Assembly: GCA_002693605.1 (NCBI GenBank)
Contig: NZQO01000114.1
Location: 1-8,509 of the forward strand
Direction of reading: 5' to 3'
Source: Flavobacteriaceae bacterium
GTDB lineage: Bacteria > Bacteroidota > Bacteroidia > Flavobacteriales > Flavobacteriaceae
DNA length: 8,509 bases
Shown here: positions 1 through 5,815 of the stretch, piece by piece
How positions within the stretch are numbered: position 1 is the first letter of the stretch
How the letters are laid out: every line of letters begins with the position of its first letter
Translations under genes and position numbers: made by a program
The notes under the pieces: generated by a model
The model's database searches: none
Told to the model about the DNA's origin: nothing
What the model saw: only the letters and a program-made list of their open reading frames with translations

Positions 1-485
1 AGACCTCGGTAGGTAAATATCCCGTGGAGGTGATTCGCACAATGGCGAAAATCTGTAAAAGTGTGGAAAATTCGAGTCTCATAACGGTCCCCCACGAGCC
101 GCCGCATGTGCGTACCAACCGCTATGTAACCAAATCGGTATGTTACCACGCCGCCATTATGGCCAATGAAATTGAATCAAAGGCCATTTGTACGCTAACC
201 AATAGCGGATATACGGCCTTTCAAATTTCGGCTTGGCGACCTAAATCGCATATCCTCGCATTTACTTCCAACAAGCGTATCCTGGCAAGGCTAAATTTAC
301 TCTGGGGCGTGCGTGCCTTTTACTACGACCGATTTGTCAGTACCGATGAAACCGTCGAGGACGTGAACAGAATAGCCGAAGAACGAGGGTTCGTGAAAAA
401 GGGTGATTACCTAATAAACCTGGCCGCAATGCCCGTAATTGATAAGGGAATGGTGAATACCCTACGAGTATCGTTGGTTAAATAA
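1..485 (+). CDS. pyk: Pyruvate kinase, C-terminal part (5' truncated by window edge)
   Basis: Pyruvate kinase transfers phosphate from phosphoenolpyruvate to ADP, the last step of glycolysis, in the cytoplasm. The open frame is already running at the left edge: bases 3 onward read T-S-V-G-K-Y-P-V-E, matching the conserved ETxxGKYPVE segment at the end of the catalytic barrel. The GTG at 24 is therefore internal, not a start. About 160 C-terminal residues are visible, covering the end of the barrel and the pyruvate kinase C-terminal alpha/beta domain. Family hallmarks there include the NRYVTKSVCYHAAIMANEI helix region, the S/T-G-Y-T-A segment and the 'RPKSHILAFTSN' strand. Roughly two thirds of a usual ~475-residue enzyme lies outside the window. 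The gene converges with the lipoprotein gene ending at 516, only 30 bases away, and no clear terminator hairpin is visible between them. The identification is secure; which isozyme it is cannot be told. Confidence 0.95.
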   Translation, partial: TSVGKYPVEVIRTMAKICKSVENSSLITVPHEPPHVRTNRYVTKSVCYHAAIMANEIESKAICTLTNSGYTAFQISAWRPKSHILAFTSNKRILARLNLLWGVRAFYYDRFVSTDETVEDVNRIAEERGFVKKGDYLINLAAMPVIDKGMVNTLRVSLVK

Positions 486-515
486 TTCCGAAGCGAAATA
501 AAGTACGCCCAGAAT

Positions 516-1280
516 TTAATTGGAAACTTCGGTACGTGAAATCTCCATCGCGGTTTCACCCTTAACGATGCTAACATCGTAACCATATCCCTTGGCGCGG
601 TAGCGGTATTCAATTTTCTGAATTTGATCGTTATTTCGCGTCACGACAAGTTCACTCTCCATTGTATTCTTGGGCTTTTTGGTGTCCTGAACGGTTTCGC
701 TCGCGCTTCCCTTTGGCTGGGGAAAGGCAAAGTTCTTTGGAATTCCGAACAGTTCGGTGGCGATGAAGAACGCTTCGTGCCACTGGGTAGTTGGAAGTCC
801 TAGCATTGCAGTGTTGGTAGGACTGCTGGCGGTGCCGCCACTGGTTTCGTTAAAGGTGACTTTGGGGTGCTTTTCCCGTAATGCCTCGGCATAGGCGCGC
901 GGCTTGATATCTTCCTCAGGCGGAAAAAACTGCGAAAGGTACCCGCTAAAGGCAAATCCGGTTTTATGGTTAAACTCCACCTCGTGCATACCGCCTTCAA
1001 TTCCGCCCACCGTCATGGTTTTCTCGGTTTCTGGGCCCACCACACGTACCTTGGTGCAATAGGGCATTACTGCCAGTTTTTCACTATTCAAATTATTATG
1101 CTGGCGTAGTGTGAGCCCGCTGGGCGCACTTACGTACAAAAAATCTGGGAGGGTCTCGGTCTCGGGTTCGCTAAGTGCAAAACCATCGGCAGGAATATGG
1201 GTCTCAGTTTCGGCATCTTTACAACCAATTAGGAACGAAACGAAAAGAAAGGCGATAAATATAGAAACTGCTTTTTTCAT
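516..1280 (-). CDS. SH3-domain lipoprotein of unknown function
   Basis: Predicted 254-residue exported lipoprotein. The N-terminus has two lysines, a hydrophobic stretch and a lipobox ending L-I-G-C, with Cys20 as the probable lipidation site. Residues about 48-118 resemble a bacterial SH3 (SH3b) domain: an 'LYVSAPSGLTLR' opening, a basic/hydrophobic middle and 'GFAFSGYLS' at the end, which corresponds to the G-[WF]-[VA]-x-S-G-Y-L signature. Such domains usually bind peptides or cell-wall components. The C-terminal ~130 residues do not resemble anything I recognise; a Thr/Ser/Gly-rich linker near 146-157 precedes a segment ending in beta-strand-like sequence. The gene lies 55 bases downstream of dinB on the same strand and could be co-transcribed, but the functions are not obviously linked. 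The call as an SH3 lipoprotein is good; the biological role is unknown. Confidence 0.85.
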   Translation of the reverse strand: MKKAVSIFIAFLFVSFLIGCKDAETETHIPADGFALSEPETETLPDFLYVSAPSGLTLRQHNNLNSEKLAVMPYCTKVRVVGPETEKTMTVGGIEGGMHEVEFNHKTGFAFSGYLSQFFPPEEDIKPRAYAEALREKHPKVTFNETSGGTASSPTNTAMLGLPTTQWHEAFFIATELFGIPKNFAFPQPKGSASETVQDTKKPKNTMESELVVTRNNDQIQKIEYRYRAKGYGYDVSIVKGETAMEISRTEVSN

Positions 1281-1335
1281 GGGAAATGGAGTTTAAGTTA
1301 TTAAAATACTGAAAAAGTAGCGGTTTCGCATATAG

Positions 1336-2439
1336 TTAAAATTGTAATTTCAATTGTACCTCAATGCTCTGTGAGGATAGCGGATCGACGCTACTTTCCT
1401 CATTGTTGAGGTTCGAAATTGAAATGCCCAACAAGCGTACCGAATCTTTCATCTTTTCCTGAAATAACAAATCTTTAACGTGCTCGACAATCAGGTTCTT
1501 TGTTGCTACATAATCTGGAAGTGTCTTGCTGCGGGTTTGCAAGGTAAAATCGCTGTATTTTATCTTGAGAGTAATGGTTCGGCCGGCGACGTTGCTCTGA
1601 CTTAGCCGCCGTTCCACCTCCGTGGCAATTTCTTCGAGCCGCTCTAGCATGAATATTTCCGAAGAGATATTTTCTGAAAACGTACGCTCTGCAGCCAGCG
1701 ATTTGCGGGTGCGTTCCGGCTTTACGGTGCTTTTGTGCATACCGCGAACTATATTGTAATAGTGCGCGCCGCTCTTGCCGAAGTTCGCCTCTAGAAACTC
1801 AAGTGATTTTGATTTGAGGTCGGCACCGGTGAAAATGCCGTGCCGGTACATCTTTTCCTTGGTCACTTTCCCTACGCCGTAAAATTTCTTGATATCTAGC
1901 TTTTCCAGAAACGGCAGTACCTCTTCGGGCGCCACCGTTTTTTGTCCGTTGGGCTTGTTGATGTCGCTTGCAACTTTAGCGACAAATTTGTTGATACTTA
2001 TTCCCGCCGATGCGTTCAAACCGGTCTTGGACTTAATTTTCTCCCTAATTTCTTGCGCTATGAGCGTAGCGCTCGGGTTGCCTTTTTTGTTTTCGGTAAC
2101 GTCGAGATAGGCTTCGTCGAGTGACAGGGGTTCCACTAGGTCCGTGTATTCCAGGAAAATGGCCCGTATTTGTTCAGAAACCTCCCGGTACCTGTCAAAA
2201 CGGGTTTTCACGAAAATCAGTTGAGGGCATAGCTTGCGTGCCAACATGCCACTCATGGCAGAGCGTACGCCAAATTTACGTGCCTCGTAGCTTGCGGCCG
2301 CGACAACACCTCTATGGCTACCACCGCCCACCGCCAAGGGTTTACCACGCAGCTCTGGGTTATCCAACTGCTCGACAGAGGCATAAAATGCATCCATATC
2401 TACGTGAATTATTTTACGCTGGGAGGGCAATTCGATCAT
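1336..2439 (-). CDS. dinB: DNA polymerase IV (Y-family translesion polymerase)
   Basis: Error-prone DNA polymerase that copies past damaged template bases; cytoplasmic, acting at stalled forks. The 367-residue length is normal for DinB. Visible motifs are 'HVDMDAFYASVE' at 12-23 (Asp14 is a catalytic metal ligand, Tyr19 sits at the steric-gate position), 'YEARKFGVRSAM' at 51-62, and 'SLDEAYLDVT' at 106-115 carrying catalytic Asp108 and Glu109. Helix-hairpin-helix-like sequence ('FYGVGKVTKEKM') falls around 187-198, followed by the little-finger domain. The protein ends in Q-L-K-L-Q-F, which fits a beta sliding-clamp binding motif (QLxLxF) exactly at the C-terminus. The ATG at 2439 fits the family start. 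The gene is divergent from the SDR-like gene at 2496 with a 56-base gap. No obvious SOS box is seen in that gap, in keeping with the uncertain SOS control in this phylum. Confidence 0.96.
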   Translation of the reverse strand: MIELPSQRKIIHVDMDAFYASVEQLDNPELRGKPLAVGGGSHRGVVAAASYEARKFGVRSAMSGMLARKLCPQLIFVKTRFDRYREVSEQIRAIFLEYTDLVEPLSLDEAYLDVTENKKGNPSATLIAQEIREKIKSKTGLNASAGISINKFVAKVASDINKPNGQKTVAPEEVLPFLEKLDIKKFYGVGKVTKEKMYRHGIFTGADLKSKSLEFLEANFGKSGAHYYNIVRGMHKSTVKPERTRKSLAAERTFSENISSEIFMLERLEEIATEVERRLSQSNVAGRTITLKIKYSDFTLQTRSKTLPDYVATKNLIVEHVKDLLFQEKMKDSVRLLGISISNLNNEESSVDPLSSQSIEVQLKLQF

Positions 2440-2443
2440 GCTA

Positions 2444-2451
2444 CAAAATTA
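2444..2451 (-). promoter_or_regulatory. Possible dinB promoter -7 element
   Basis: On the minus strand these bases read TAATTTTG, an exact match to the Bacteroidota -7 consensus TAnnTTTG. The box ends only five bases before the dinB ATG, so a transcript initiated from it would have almost no leader. No clear TTG-type -33 partner is visible at the usual distance, so this could be chance in AT-rich sequence. Confidence 0.3.
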
Positions 2452-2495
2452 GTACCTTTAAGATCGAAATTTTCACTTTGTAAAGAATTTAGCAT

Positions 2496-3146
2496 ATGGG
2501 AAAAACAGCAATAGTGCTCGGCGCTACGGGACTCGTTGGCGGTCATGTGGTGCGCCAGTTAATACGCGACAGCGATGTAGAACGCATTAAGATCTTCGGA
2601 AGGAATGCCGCGGGCATTAATCACCCTAAAGTGGAAGAATTTTTGCTAGATCTATTTCAGCTAGAAACCTACGCCCAAAAATTTACCGGCGATGTCGTGT
2701 TTTGCTGTGTGGGCACTACCAAGGCCAAAACACCCGATAAGGAAACCTACCGGCGCATCGATTACGGAATTCCAGTAACTGCGGCGCAATTGGCTGCTGC
2801 CAACGATATCGAGACCTTTGTCGTTGTTTCGTCGTTGGGCGCCAATGTCAGCAGCAGTATTTTCTATAACAGGACCAAGGGTGAAATGGAGCGCGATGTA
2901 CTTACAATCCAGATTCCAAGAACTTACGTGGTTCAGCCGTCGCTAATAGGCGGCAACCGTTCCGAGAAAAGAACCGGCGAGCGTTTGGCGCAACGGTTTT
3001 CAGAAATATTCGGCTTTTTACTTCCAAGGAAATATAAGATGATTCATGCAGAGACCATTGCCAAGGCTATGCTGAAACTCTGGAAGACGGGAGCGGCGAC
3101 CGGCAGGATCCCATCGCACGAACTAAAGCGCATCGCCGAAGAATAG
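2496..3146 (+). CDS. NAD(P)-binding atypical short-chain dehydrogenase (HTATIP2/TIP30-like)
   Basis: 216-residue Rossmann-fold protein of the atypical/extended SDR type, similar in layout to bacterial HTATIP2-like oxidoreductases. The dinucleotide-binding motif GATGLVG is at residues 9-15. The strand 'TFVVVSSLGA' at 107-116 supplies Ser112/Ser113, and Tyr124 with Lys128 (Y-N-R-T-K) forms the YxxxK catalytic pair. 'YVVQPSLIGGNR' near 144-155 is the typical substrate-side loop in this group, and the C-terminal 'IHAETIAKAML' helix is also characteristic. The residues needed for dehydrogenase chemistry are therefore present, but the substrate is not identifiable. It is probably cytoplasmic, with no signal peptide. 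The gene is the first of a plus-strand series with the CYTH gene 52 bases downstream, which may form an operon. ATG 2496 places the first beta strand at residue 4, as expected. Confidence 0.88.
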   Translation: MGKTAIVLGATGLVGGHVVRQLIRDSDVERIKIFGRNAAGINHPKVEEFLLDLFQLETYAQKFTGDVVFCCVGTTKAKTPDKETYRRIDYGIPVTAAQLAAANDIETFVVVSSLGANVSSSIFYNRTKGEMERDVLTIQIPRTYVVQPSLIGGNRSEKRTGERLAQRFSEIFGFLLPRKYKMIHAETIAKAMLKLWKTGAATGRIPSHELKRIAEE

Positions 3147-3198
3147 AAATTTGTCTTACCAATACAAAGAAAGTGGCTATTTGCGCCTCCATAACGAT

Positions 3199-3678
3199 AT
3201 GATTGAAATTGAACGAAAATTTTTGGTGACTTCCACCGCGTACAAGAACGAAGCCTTTGCCTCCAACCGCATCGTGCAGGGTTTTTTGAATACCCATCCC
3301 GCTCGCACCGTGCGCGTTCGAATTCTTGGGAACGAGGGCTTTCTTACCGTAAAGGGCCTCGGAAACGAGACTGGCACGACCCGGTTTGAGTGGGAAAAAC
3401 AGATTACCGTTACCGACGCCGAGGCATTGCTTTCGCTATGTGAGCCAGGTGTAATTGAAAAAATAAGATACGAAGTGAAAAGCGGAAAACACATTTTCGA
3501 GGTCGATGCGTTTGAAGGGGAAAATGAAGGCCTTGTCGTAGCCGAAGTAGAGCTTGTTGAGGAAGATGCCATTTTTGAAAAACCAAAATGGCTTGGAAAT
3601 GAAGTCACGGGCGATACCCGGTATTACAATTCGCAGTTGAGTAAAAATCCGTTTATAAATTGGAAAGATGAAACTTAA
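3199..3678 (+). CDS. CYTH-domain protein (triphosphate tunnel metalloenzyme family)
   Basis: 159-residue single-domain protein of the CYTH/TTM fold, whose members bind triphosphate compounds in a beta-barrel tunnel with divalent metal and act as triphosphatases or adenylyl cyclases. The defining ExExK motif is Glu3, Glu5 and Lys7 (M-I-E-I-E-R-K-F). Further tunnel residues typical of the family are visible: Arg39 and Arg41 (V-R-V-R), Lys52 (T-V-K-G), Lys88/Arg90 (E-K-I-R-Y), Glu101 and Asp103 (E-V-D) and Glu116/Glu118 (A-E-V-E-L). The frame stays open back to a TTG at 3151, but the family starts right at the M-x-E-I-E-R-K motif, so ATG 3199 is chosen. By family analogy with small bacterial CYTH proteins, inorganic triphosphatase activity is a reasonable guess, not shown here. 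Its stop overlaps the next gene's start. Confidence 0.92.
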   Translation: MIEIERKFLVTSTAYKNEAFASNRIVQGFLNTHPARTVRVRILGNEGFLTVKGLGNETGTTRFEWEKQITVTDAEALLSLCEPGVIEKIRYEVKSGKHIFEVDAFEGENEGLVVAEVELVEEDAIFEKPKWLGNEVTGDTRYYNSQLSKNPFINWKDET

Positions 3679-3901
3679 ACATGGTACATTGGGCCTACTT
3701 GCGCTTTTTTTTATCGCTTGTGGTGAAATGCAAAATCCTTCCGCGGAAAATCAAGCGGCCGTATCCTCGGCACCCCGAACAATGGAAAAATCGACCGCTG
3801 AACTAAAGAAAGAGCTTACCGATAAAGGATTTCAGGTTTTCGAGTATGTAGACGAAGCTACCGGCGACACCGTTCTAATGCAACAATACTTAAAATATTA
3901 A
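3668..3901 (+). CDS. Very small lipoprotein, unknown function
   Basis: 77-residue predicted lipoprotein. The N-terminus is M-K-L-K-H followed by a hydrophobic run and lipobox F-I-A-C with Cys18, so the mature part is only about 60 residues. That part has a Ser/Ala/Asn-rich linker to about residue 38 and then a compact segment from 'TAELKKELTDKGF' to the tyrosine- and glutamine-rich end, which looks foldable as helix plus strands. The ATG lies inside the end of the CYTH gene with an 11-base overlap in another frame, which suggests co-transcription and possible translational coupling. I recognise no family. A real gene is likely because of the coherent lipobox and the tight overlap. Confidence 0.72.
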   Translation: MKLKHGTLGLLALFFIACGEMQNPSAENQAAVSSAPRTMEKSTAELKKELTDKGFQVFEYVDEATGDTVLMQQYLKY

Positions 3902-3934
3902 TACATCTATCAAGATGATAATAGATATAGGATT

Positions 3935-3958
3935 GAGAAGAGTTTTAGAATTCTTCTT
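3935..3958 (+). repeat. Inverted repeat / possible weak terminator after the small lipoprotein
   Basis: Ten-pair stem (two of them G-T wobbles) formed by GAGAAGAGTT and AATTCTTCTT around the four-base loop TTAG, 33 bases after the lipoprotein stop. It is AT-rich and not followed by an immediate T-run, so it is a poor intrinsic terminator. A second weaker inverted repeat (ATCTAT...ATAGAT) lies just upstream at about 3905-3926. Confidence 0.3.
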
Positions 3959-4002
3959 GAAAATATGAATTGTTTTAAATATTTTTATATAAAGTTAATA
4001 AT

Positions 4003-4134
4003 ATGAAGAAAGCTGATTTTGAGAAAATCGAATACTACGACACTAAAATCGATATGAAAAAGGTTATGAGTAAGGAGATTGGTGATGCTGTCAAGCGGCA
4101 TAATGAAAGACAAAAGAAAAAGAAGAGTAAATGA
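4003..4134 (+). CDS. Small lysine-rich ORF, unknown function
   Basis: 43-codon ORF with ATG start and TGA stop. The product begins M-K-K-A-D-F-E-K-I-E-Y-Y-D and ends in a strongly basic tail (R-Q-K-K-K-K-S-K). It has no signal peptide or membrane segment and is probably mostly helical. By hand count its GC content is 44 of 132 bases (33%), clearly lower than the flanking genes, and it sits in even more AT-rich sequence upstream. Its stop overlaps the next ATG as ATGA (4131-4134), an arrangement typical of coupled gene pairs such as toxin-antitoxin modules. The downstream frame, however, is only 36 codons and runs into a broken YCII gene. It may be the surviving first gene of a lost pair, a remnant of an antitoxin-like gene, or a chance ORF. 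I recognise no family. Confidence 0.4.
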   Translation: MKKADFEKIEYYDTKIDMKKVMSKEIGDAVKRHNERQKKKKSK

Positions 4135-4389
4135 ATGATGTGCAGAGAGCCATTCTAGAGCATAGACTATCTATACTTTACTTAGCGCACTTGGGCCGCA
4201 TGTACGGGTTTTGCCGATATCTCGGGACCGTTCGGAGATGATGGAAACCTACGGGGTGTTACAATCTATAATGTGCCCACCTTGCAGATGGCAGACAGCT
4301 TGGCCCGGTTAGACCCAATGGTACTGGCCGGCCGATTGGAGATAGAGGTACACCCTTGGTGGGCCGCCAAAGGATTTGCGCTGCGATAA
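4131..4389 (+). pseudogene. YCII-domain protein remnant, N-terminally replaced and frameshifted
   Basis: The segment 4207-4389 reads G-F-A-D-I-S-G-P-F-G-D-D-G-N-L-R-G, continues through 'LARLDPMVLAGRLEIEVHPWW' and ends at TAA 4387-4389. This is the C-terminal half of a YCII (YciI-like) domain: the (A/S)GPFxDDGxLRG turn, the 'DPxVxAGRL' helix and the HPWW-type end are all characteristic. There is no start codon in that frame. The residues expected just before, L-A-H-L-G-R-M, are present at 4182-4202 but in another frame, which continues from ATG 4131 and dies at TGA 4239-4241. The frames meet at GGGTTTTGCC (4206-4215), consistent with a small indel. The roughly 17 codons before L-A-H-L-G-R-M do not look like a YCII N-terminus and lack its first beta strand. 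GC of 4207-4389 is 100 of 183 bases (55%). Intact relatives are small cytoplasmic proteins of poorly defined enzymatic role; this copy should be nonfunctional. Confidence 0.75.
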
Positions 4390-4527
4390 AGGAATGAATA
4401 ATTCCCCCTCAACTTCATAAATGAAAAGTTGAAACCTTTGCTATACCTTCAATATGTTCACTTTTTTCTGAATTTGGATAAAATTTCCTCAATAGAAAAA
4501 AGAGAGACCCCAAATTCGTAAAGAAAT
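4390..4527. other. AT-rich intergenic region with inverted repeats
   Basis: No coding frame is convincing here. Three inverted repeats are visible: GGAAT/ATTCC at about 4392-4406, CAACTT/AAGTTG at about 4409-4430, and a perfect 9-bp CTTTTTTCT/AGAAAAAAG pair at 4461-4469 and 4494-4502. The region separates the plus-strand YCII remnant from the end of the minus-strand asparaginase gene, so one or more of them may help terminate convergent transcription. None is a textbook GC-stem plus T-run terminator. Confidence 0.4.
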
Positions 4528-5613
4528 CTATTCTTCCTTATAAATTCCAATATTTAGGTCTCCCGCGGCGTTCATATGCGCTCGGTACATTCCCGCGGTA
4601 TTAAATTCCATCGAGACGTTTCCATTTTTATCGATCGCCACGATACCGCCATCACCGCCTAGCTCTGGCACCTTTTTCTGAATTACTTCCCGCGCCGCTT
4701 CTTCCAACGATGCTCCCGTGTACTGCATAATTGCCGAGATATCGTGGGCCACCATTGCCCTAATAAAATATTCGCCCCAGCCCGTAGAGCTCACGGCACA
4801 GGTGGCGTTGTTCGCATAGGTGCCGGCACCAATGATGGGGGCGTCTCCAATGCGGTTCCAGCGTTTGTTGGTCATTCCGCCGGTAGAGGTGCCCGCCGCC
4901 AAATTTCCATTTTTATCGAGAGCGGCACAGCCCACCGTTCCAAATTTGGAATCCTTGCTATAGGGATCGACGGCGTGTGAAATTTTGGCATCGTGATCTA
5001 ATTGGGTCCGTTCGCGGTCCTTGATACGCTTAAGCGACTGGAACCTGTTGTCTGTATAGAAATAGGAAGGATCGACCATCTCAAATCCCTGTTCCATCGC
5101 AAAAGCCTGCGCACCCTCACCATAGAGCAGTACGTGTGGCGAATCATCCATCACCGCTACTGCAAGGTCAATGGGGTTCTTGATTTTGGTGACCCCGGCC
5201 ACCGCACCTGCGTTTAATGTCGCGCCATCCATGACCGAAGCGTCCAGTTCATTGGTCTCATCGTGGGTAAATACAGCGCCCTTGCCTGCATTGAACAGCG
5301 GCGAATCTTCCATAATATTGATTGTCTTGGTAACCGCTTCCATTGCGGTGCCGCCCTTTTCCAATATTTCGTGCCCTGCCCGAATGGCTTCTTCCAGTTT
5401 TTGGCGATAGGCCATTTCAACCGAATCGCTCATGTTTTCCTTTAGGATGGTACCCGCGCCCCCATGGATAACGATACCGAAAGTAGGTGTGTCGGGTGAC
5501 CCGTTTTCGGTTTTATCTAGAGTTTCATTTGGGGTGTCTCGTGTCTCATTTTCGGCATTTTGGCATCCAAAAAGCAAGATTGTTGCGGCAAAAAGTGTTA
5601 AAATTTTATTCAT
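4528..5613 (-). CDS. Plant-type L-asparaginase / isoaspartyl peptidase, lipoprotein form
   Basis: Ntn-hydrolase that removes isoaspartyl residues from peptides and hydrolyses asparagine; it matures by cutting itself into alpha and beta chains so that a threonine becomes the new N-terminus. The 361-residue precursor shows the N-terminal 'IVIHGGAG' strand at 47-54, 'NAGKGAVFT' at 108-116 and 'NELDASVMDG' at 121-130. The cleavage site is F-G-T-V-G-C, with Thr226 as predicted nucleophile. After it come 'GTSTGG' at 241-246 (Thr244 supports catalysis), 'RIGDAPIIGAGTYAN' at 254-268 and a C-terminal 'DGGIVAIDKNG'. Ahead of the enzyme lies a lipoprotein signal with lipobox L-F-G-C (Cys17) and a Glu/Asp/Thr-rich linker of about 25 residues. 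This explains the extra length over ~320-residue cytoplasmic homologues and places the enzyme outside the cytoplasm. It stands alone on its strand, divergent from the CAP-domain gene. Confidence 0.94.
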   Translation of the reverse strand: MNKILTLFAATILLFGCQNAENETRDTPNETLDKTENGSPDTPTFGIVIHGGAGTILKENMSDSVEMAYRQKLEEAIRAGHEILEKGGTAMEAVTKTINIMEDSPLFNAGKGAVFTHDETNELDASVMDGATLNAGAVAGVTKIKNPIDLAVAVMDDSPHVLLYGEGAQAFAMEQGFEMVDPSYFYTDNRFQSLKRIKDRERTQLDHDAKISHAVDPYSKDSKFGTVGCAALDKNGNLAAGTSTGGMTNKRWNRIGDAPIIGAGTYANNATCAVSSTGWGEYFIRAMVAHDISAIMQYTGASLEEAAREVIQKKVPELGGDGGIVAIDKNGNVSMEFNTAGMYRAHMNAAGDLNIGIYKEE

Positions 5614-5634
5614 GAGAAATTATTTTAGTGATTA

Positions 5635-5642
5635 CGAATATA
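5635..5642 (-). promoter_or_regulatory. Possible asparaginase promoter -7 element
   Basis: The minus strand reads TATATTCG, one mismatch from TAnnTTTG, ending 21 bases before the asparaginase ATG at 5613. The spacing would give a leader of roughly 15 bases. No clear -33 element is seen upstream of it, so support is weak. Confidence 0.25.
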
Positions 5643-5771
5643 AGCTAAAACTCCTTGTTTTTCGAGCGCTACGGGCATTTTTTAAATTGAAAATTCCTTC
5701 GAGGCAAAGCCTAAATATAGATTAACTGTATAAATAATACGATTAAGTGTATTTTTATGTAAGATTTTTTC

Positions 5772-5779
5772 TATATTTG
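5772..5779 (+). promoter_or_regulatory. Probable promoter -7 element of the CAP-domain gene
   Basis: TATATTTG matches the Bacteroidota TAnnTTTG -7 consensus exactly and lies in the AT-rich divergent intergenic region. Transcription would start near 5785, giving a short leader before ATG 5804 or 5816. A clear -33 TTG is not visible. Confidence 0.45.
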
Positions 5780-5815
5780 ACTTAGCATCATGCCCCAAAT
5801 TTGATGCCCCCGCTT

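Noticed and set aside
24..485. GTG at 24 as the start of a complete 153-residue protein
   Set aside because: The frame continues upstream to the window edge with conserved pyruvate kinase residues (T-S-V-G-K-Y-P), so the GTG is internal and the gene is 5' truncated.
2121..2483. 120-codon plus-strand ORF opposite the start of dinB
   Set aside because: Lies antisense across conserved dinB motifs and shows no recognisable domain.
3151..3198. TTG 3151 as the start of the CYTH protein
   Set aside because: It would add 16 residues before the family-defining M-x-E-I-E-R-K start; ATG 3199 fits homologues better.
3177..3608. 143-codon minus-strand ORF opposite the CYTH gene
   Set aside because: Serine- and threonine-rich shadow translation of a well-supported CYTH gene; no motif of its own.
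4003..4241. Functional toxin-antitoxin pair
   Set aside because: Size and ATGA overlap are suggestive, but the second frame is only 36 codons, half of it frameshifted YCII sequence, and neither product matches a known toxin or antitoxin.
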